From: an uncultured cyanobacterium
Lineage (GTDB): Bacteria > Cyanobacteriota > Cyanobacteriia > PCC-6307 > Cyanobiaceae
Assembly (NCBI GenBank): GCA_903917565.1
Contig: CAIXBB010000030.1
Span: 29,040-93,039, forward strand
Direction: 5' to 3'
Length of the DNA: 64,000 nucleotides
In this document: positions 60,189 to 64,000 of the stretch, one piece after another
Layout of the letters: every line of letters starts with the position of its first letter
How positions within the stretch are numbered: position 1 is the first letter of the stretch
The notes under the pieces: generated by a model
What the model was told of the DNA's origin: nothing
Database searches by the model: none
What the model saw: only the letters and a program-made list of their open reading frames with translations
Position numbers and translations under genes: made by a program

Positions 60189-61738
60189 GCGGAAATCCTC
60201 GGGCCTGCGGGGTGCTGCTGCACCCCACCGCCCTGCCGGGAACCCCGGCCTGCGGCAGCTTCGGGGCGGCGGCGCGGGACTGGATCGACCTGCTGGCCAG
60301 CGAGGGGGTGGGGGTGTGGCAACTGCTGCCCCTGGCCCCCACCGATGGCACCGGCTCCCCCTACAGCTCCCCCAGCGGTTCGGCCCTCAACCCCTGGCTG
60401 ATCGATGCCGACGATCTGGTGGCCGAGGGCCTGATCACCCCCGCCGACCGGGACACCCTGCCTGCCGGGCCCCTCGAGCGCCTCGATCCGGCCGCCGCCG
60501 CGGAGCGGGCGGCAGCCATCGCCGTGGCCCTGGGGCGACGCTGGGCCGACCAGAGCCAGCCGCGCCAGGACGCCTTCGATCACTGGGAGCAGCGCCAGCG
60601 CTACTGGCTGGTCGACCACTGCCGTTTCATGGTGATCCGCCGCCTGCAGGGAGGGCGGCCCTGGTGGGAATGGCCCGAACCCCTGGCGCTGCGCCAGCCC
60701 CCGGCGCTCCGGGCGCTGGTCGACGCCCAGAGCCGGGCCCTGCAGGAGGAGGCCCTGCTGCAATGGCAGCTGCAGTGCCAGTGGAGCCGCCTGCAGGAGC
60801 GGGCCCACGCCCAGGGGGTGCGGCTGGTGGGGGATCTGCCCTTCTACGTGGCCCAGGACAGCGCCGATGTCTGGAGCCACCGGCACCTCTTCTCCCTGCG
60901 CTCCGATGGGGGGCTGGTGGAGCAGAGCGGCGTGCCGCCCGATTACTTCGCCGCCACTGGCCAGCTCTGGGGCACCCCCGTGTACCGCTGGTGGGCGCAC
61001 CGCCTGGGCGGCTTCAGCTGGTGGCTGCACCGGCTGCAGCGCCAGCTGGAGCTGATGGATCTGCTGCGCCTCGATCACTTCCGGGCCCTGGAGGCCTACT
61101 GGAGCGTGCCCGGGGCGGATGTCACCGCCGAGCTCGGCACCTGGCGCCCCTCCCCGGGCCGCGCCCTGCTGCGCCGCCTGTGGTGGCGATGCCGACGCCA
61201 GGGCCGGCTGCTCCCCGGCAATCGTCTGCCACTGATCGCCGAAGACCTGGGCGTGATCACCCCGGCGGTGGAGGCCCTGCGCGATCGCTTCGCCCTGCCG
61301 GGGATGAAGATCCTCCAGTTCGCCTTCGACGGCAACGACGACAACGCCTACCTGCCGGCCAACTACAAGGGCAGCCGCTGGGTGGTGTACACCGGCACCC
61401 ACGACAACGCCACCAGCCTCGGTTGGTGGCGGGGCCTCGACGACGGCGCCAGGGATCGCGTGGCGGCGGTGGTGGGGGGTGAGGTGCGGGCGCCGAGCTG
61501 GCAGCTGCTGGAGGTGGCCCTGGCCTCCCCCGCCGAGCTGGCCGTGGTGCCGCTCCAGGACCTGCTGGAGCTTGGCGACGAGGCCCGCTTCAACACCCCC
61601 GGCACCATCGAAGGCAACTGGAGCTGGCGGCTGGCCCAGCCCGTGGCCGCGCTGACGGGCCCCCTGCAGGGCTTCGGCGCCATGGCGGCCCGCTATGGCC
61701 GAGGCCGTGACGTGGCGGTCGGGAGCGGGGGCGGGTAG
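60185..61738 (+). CDS. malQ: 4-alpha-glucanotransferase
   Basis: A 517-residue amylomaltase (GH77) moving alpha-1,4-glucan segments between chains during glycogen metabolism. The 250s-loop region is GVWQLLPLAPTDGTGSPYSS at the N-terminus; catalytic residues lie in RLDHFRALEAYWSVP (nucleophile Asp), IAEDLGVITPAVEALR (acid/base Glu) and YTGTHDNATSLGWW (stabilising Asp). GDLPFYVAQDSADVW is also a GH77 signature. The GTG at 60185 overlaps the bciB stop. The last 46 bases overlap the convergent RodZ-like gene. Confidence 0.96.
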   Translation: MSGNPRACGVLLHPTALPGTPACGSFGAAARDWIDLLASEGVGVWQLLPLAPTDGTGSPYSSPSGSALNPWLIDADDLVAEGLITPADRDTLPAGPLERLDPAAAAERAAAIAVALGRRWADQSQPRQDAFDHWEQRQRYWLVDHCRFMVIRRLQGGRPWWEWPEPLALRQPPALRALVDAQSRALQEEALLQWQLQCQWSRLQERAHAQGVRLVGDLPFYVAQDSADVWSHRHLFSLRSDGGLVEQSGVPPDYFAATGQLWGTPVYRWWAHRLGGFSWWLHRLQRQLELMDLLRLDHFRALEAYWSVPGADVTAELGTWRPSPGRALLRRLWWRCRRQGRLLPGNRLPLIAEDLGVITPAVEALRDRFALPGMKILQFAFDGNDDNAYLPANYKGSRWVVYTGTHDNATSLGWWRGLDDGARDRVAAVVGGEVRAPSWQLLEVALASPAELAVVPLQDLLELGDEARFNTPGTIEGNWSWRLAQPVAALTGPLQGFGAMAARYGRGRDVAVGSGGG

Positions 61739-62700
61739 AGGAACTGCGCCGGGCCCTGGCCGCCCGTCGGGTCGGGGCTCGGGTCGACAGGGGTGGCGGG
61801 CGCCAGCGGCTGGCCGTTCCAGCGCACGGATCCGGCCGCCGGCGCTGGCTCGAGCCGCAGGCTGAAGGGGGGCAGCACCGGCAGGCTGAGGCTGCCCTGC
61901 ACCGCCGGCAGTTTGGTTTCCACGCCCCGTTCACTGCGCAGCGAGACCAGGGTGGGCCTGGCCAGCTCAAGGCGCAGCAGGCCAAGGGCCAGATCGGGGC
62001 GGTTCTGGCTGGTTTCGCGGCGCAGCCGCTGCAGCCCCTGGCCGGCCGCGGCCTTGCCCAGGGGGCGCAGGTCGGGGTAGGCGCCCAGAATCGCCCGGTC
62101 GGCATCCTCCAGATTCGCCTGGTCGGTCTGGGCGGCACTCAGGGGCTGAATCGGCCGCAAGACATTCAGGCCCTGGGCGGCCAGCTGGCGCTGCTGCAGG
62201 TTGAGGCCATAGAGAAGAGCACCGCAGAGCACCGCGTAGAGCACGGTGCCCTGCCAGGTGGTGAAGACATCGATCGAGCCAGGGGTGAATCGCAGCAGCA
62301 CCGAGTCCCGCCGCCGCCCATTGCGCCGATCCTGCTCCGGCGGCAGCACCCCGTCGAGACAACCGCCGGGCAGCTCCAGATGGTGCTCCAGCAGGGGAAG
62401 CATGGTTCGCAGGTAGGCCGCTTCCGGCAGCCGGTCCCGCCAGCCCCGCTCCAGGGCCTCCAGCACCGCGGTGCTGATGCGGGTGTCGAGGGCCAGCTGG
62501 CGCAGGCCAATGCCGCGGCTCTCCCGGGCCTCGCGCAGCTGCTGGCCGGCGAGCAGCAGGGGATCCTGGGGGCGCTCCACGACCACCGTCCGCACGCTCC
62601 GGTGCTGGCCCGGCAGGCGCTCGCGCAGACGCTGGAGAAGGGACGGAGCCGGCTTGGGCAAGGGATCGGGGCTCAGGGAGCGACGGCCAGAGTGCCCCAT
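61693..62700 (-). CDS. RodZ-like helix-turn-helix membrane protein
   Basis: A 335-residue protein with a cytosolic helix-turn-helix domain (about residues 50-115, GQQLREARESRGIGLRQLAL then RISTAVLEALERG), one membrane helix (about 150-165, GTVLYAVLCGALLYGLNL) and an extracytoplasmic C-terminal domain, the layout of RodZ, which links MreB to cell shape. Its N-terminal part is preceded by a basic stretch, RLRERLPGQH. The final 46 bases overlap malQ and the start overlaps rluB by 28 bases, so transcription of the minus pair is likely joint. Confidence 0.78.
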   Translation of the reverse strand: MGHSGRRSLSPDPLPKPAPSLLQRLRERLPGQHRSVRTVVVERPQDPLLLAGQQLREARESRGIGLRQLALDTRISTAVLEALERGWRDRLPEAAYLRTMLPLLEHHLELPGGCLDGVLPPEQDRRNGRRRDSVLLRFTPGSIDVFTTWQGTVLYAVLCGALLYGLNLQQRQLAAQGLNVLRPIQPLSAAQTDQANLEDADRAILGAYPDLRPLGKAAAGQGLQRLRRETSQNRPDLALGLLRLELARPTLVSLRSERGVETKLPAVQGSLSLPVLPPFSLRLEPAPAAGSVRWNGQPLAPATPVDPSPDPTGGQGPAQFLYPPPLPTATSRPRP

Positions 62701-63392
62701 TCTCCCGGTTCGACCTCACGCCAGGATCCTTCCGCCAGATCGCCCAGCTGCACAGGGCCGACGGCGATCCGCCTCAGATCCAGCACCGGGTGGCCAAGGA
62801 TCTCCGCCGTGCGCCGGATCTGGCGGTTGCGGCCCTCCCGCAGCACCAGCTCCAGCAGGGTGGCGCCGCGGTGCTGGCGCAGCCGATGCAGTTCCACCGG
62901 CTGGGAGGGCAGGCCATCGAGGGCCACACCGGCCCGCCAACGCTCCAGGGTGGCCGGCCGCGGCCATCCCTCGACCCACACCTGATACGTCTTGCGATGG
63001 CCGTAGCGGGGATGGCTGAGGCGCAGGGTCAGGTCGCCGTCGTTGCTGAGCAGCAGGGCGCCGCGGCTGTCGGCATCGAGCCGGCCCACCGGATGCAGGC
63101 CGCGGCGCCGATCCGGCGGCAGCAGGTCGAGCACGGTGGGACGGCCGTGGGTGTCATGGCAGGTGCTGAGCACCCCTGGCGGCTTGTTGAGCAGCAGCGT
63201 CAGGGTGGTGCGGGGGAGCTCCAGGGGCTGGCCATCCACGCTGATGCGGTCGCAGGCGGGATCGGCGCGGTCGCCGAGCTGGGCCAGGTCACCATTGACC
63301 CGCACCCGGCCCTCGCGCAGCCAGGTCTCCGCCTCCCGGCGGGAGCAGAGCCCTGCGGCAGCCACGAGTTTCTGGAGACGGTCCGCGCCCAT
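62673..63392 (-). CDS. Pseudouridine synthase of the RluB/RsuA group
   Basis: A 239-residue enzyme that isomerises a uridine in ribosomal RNA. The N-terminal S4 RNA-binding domain is seen in RLQKLVAAAGLCSRREAETWL and VRVNGDLAQLGDRADP; the catalytic Asp is in HPVGRLDADSRGALLLSNDG near residue 105; EGRNRQIRRTAEILGHPV is the C-terminal RNA-contact motif. The exact site, large or small subunit, cannot be fixed here. It begins 89 bases from the divergent sigma gene. Confidence 0.9.
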   Translation of the reverse strand: MGADRLQKLVAAAGLCSRREAETWLREGRVRVNGDLAQLGDRADPACDRISVDGQPLELPRTTLTLLLNKPPGVLSTCHDTHGRPTVLDLLPPDRRRGLHPVGRLDADSRGALLLSNDGDLTLRLSHPRYGHRKTYQVWVEGWPRPATLERWRAGVALDGLPSQPVELHRLRQHRGATLLELVLREGRNRQIRRTAEILGHPVLDLRRIAVGPVQLGDLAEGSWREVEPGEWGTLAVAP

Positions 63393-63440
63393 GCTCCCAT
63401 TCTGCGGACCACTCCAGGTCGGAGCGAGTCCGCAAAGTGA

Positions 63441-63472
63441 TGGTAGATTTACGAAACCAAATGGTTTCGTAA
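63441..63472 (+). promoter_or_regulatory. Extended -10 promoter candidate and 24-nt palindrome before the sigma gene
   Basis: TGGTAGATT at 63441-63449 resembles an extended -10 (TG-n-TATAAT with four matches). It runs into a perfect inverted repeat, TTACGAAACCA and TGGTTTCGTAA with AA between, at 63449-63472. The repeat would cover the transcription start and ends 10 bases before the ATG at 63482, a position suited to a repressor. No convincing -35 is seen. Confidence 0.55.
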
Positions 63473-63481
63473 CAAGGGACG

Positions 63482-64000
63482 ATGCCTTCGATCACCGTTT
63501 CGGCTGCTTCCGCGTCCCTGCTGGTCCCCACCGGCGATTCGCTCCGCTCCTACCTGCGGGACATCGGCCGTGTGCCGTTGCTCAGCCATGAGCAGGAAAT
63601 CACCCTGGGCCGCCAGGTGCAGGAGCTGATGGCCCTGGAGGACATGCGCGAGGAACTCACCCTGCGCTCCGGTGGGGAGGAGCCGAGCCCCGACCTGCTG
63701 GCCGCCGAGGCGGGCCTCACCCCGGCGATGCTGCGCAAGCGTCTGCACGCCGGCCGGCGCGCCAAGGAGCGCATGGTGGCCGCCAACCTGCGGCTGGTGG
63801 TGAGCGTCGCCAAGAAGTACACCAAGCGGAACATGGAGCTGCTGGATCTGATCCAGGAAGGCACCATCGGCCTGGTGCGGGGCGTCGAGAAGTTCGACCC
63901 CACCCGGGGCTACAAGTTCTCCACCTATGCCTACTGGTGGATCCGTCAGGGCATCACCCGGGCGATCGCCGAGAAGAGCCGCACGATCCGGCTGCCGATC
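63482..64000 (+). CDS. RNA polymerase sigma factor, group 2 (RpoD-like), 5' part
   Basis: The first 173 codons of a sigma-70 family factor; the gene runs off the window. Region 1.2 is [28 protein letters not shown] (residues 21-48), with the long non-essential region absent, as in group 2 factors. Regions 2.1-2.4 are visible: [60 protein letters not shown] and RTIRLPI, including the -10-melting aromatic residues. A SigB/SigD type is likely, though the subtype is not determinable from this part. A palindrome lies directly upstream. Confidence 0.93.
   Translation, partial: MPSITVSAASASLLVPTGDSLRSYLRDIGRVPLLSHEQEITLGRQVQELMALEDMREELTLRSGGEEPSPDLLAAEAGLTPAMLRKRLHAGRRAKERMVAANLRLVVSVAKKYTKRNMELLDLIQEGTIGLVRGVEKFDPTRGYKFSTYAYWWIRQGITRAIAEKSRTIRLPI

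Overview
The window reads as a contiguous piece of the core chromosome of a GC-rich, phycobilisome-bearing picocyanobacterium (Synechococcus/Cyanobium-like). The support is a ferredoxin-NADP reductase with a CpcD-like linker domain, a SasA clock kinase, the CO2-uptake NDH-1 operon ndhF3-ndhD3-cupA-cupS, a BciB-type divinyl reductase, a GH57 glycogen-branching enzyme and the petH-zwf-opcA-cobB order. Genus is an inference. Coding density is extreme: no gap exceeds 300 bases, and many neighbours share ATGA, GTGA or TGATG junctions or overlap at convergent 3' ends. I see no rRNA, insertion sequence, prophage or CRISPR array, and one tRNA.

Layout. 1-3.1 kb (minus): end of a UPF0114 gene, a VIT-type metal transporter, an NCS2 permease and peptide deformylase. 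3.2-6.8 kb (plus): a coupled run of sugar-type formyltransferase, NodB-type deacetylase, DedA and DUF475 proteins, perhaps envelope-related. 6.8-12.8 kb: ion transport, with a KimA-like permease, a CPA2 antiporter and a P-type ATPase broken by one missing base. 12.9-18.0 kb: the complete NDH-1MS CO2-uptake operon. 18.1-23.4 kb: a polar amino acid ABC transporter with two tandem binding proteins. 23.4-33.8 kb: GH57 branching enzyme, leuA with a coupled orphan sugar permease, an ATP-grasp peptide-ligase-like gene, SemiSWEET-CrcB-CrcB, a PgpH-like HD hydrolase and folD. 33.8-41.6 kb: a large GGDEF/EAL protein, crtE, a DUF212 phosphatase-like protein, a RecD-like helicase, a GAP-family protein and a Coq4-like protein. 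41.6-47.7 kb (minus): petH, zwf, opcA, cobB and acylphosphatase, centred on NADPH supply and corrinoid synthesis. 47.8-56.7 kb: SRPBCC protein, tRNA-Glu, sasA, a CpcS-like lyase, a small exported protein, pepN, a GHL10-type hydrolase, prs and an unknown protein. 56.7-64 kb: a decayed marC with a coupled unknown gene, an LCP-family protein, bciB-malQ, a RodZ-like protein, a pseudouridine synthase and the start of a group-2 sigma factor behind a 24-nt palindrome.

The genes are mostly housekeeping and photosynthetic physiology: CO2 hydration coupled to cyclic electron flow, NADPH production, glycogen branching and mobilisation, nitrogen-compound uptake and ion homeostasis. Nothing is clearly a new named system. 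The most unusual items are the formyltransferase-deacetylase-DedA cassette, the diverged duplicate binding protein, the PGM1-like ATP-grasp gene, the marC remnant with its coupled unknown gene, and the palindrome over the sigma-factor promoter. All assignments rest on reading motifs by eye; no database search was run.
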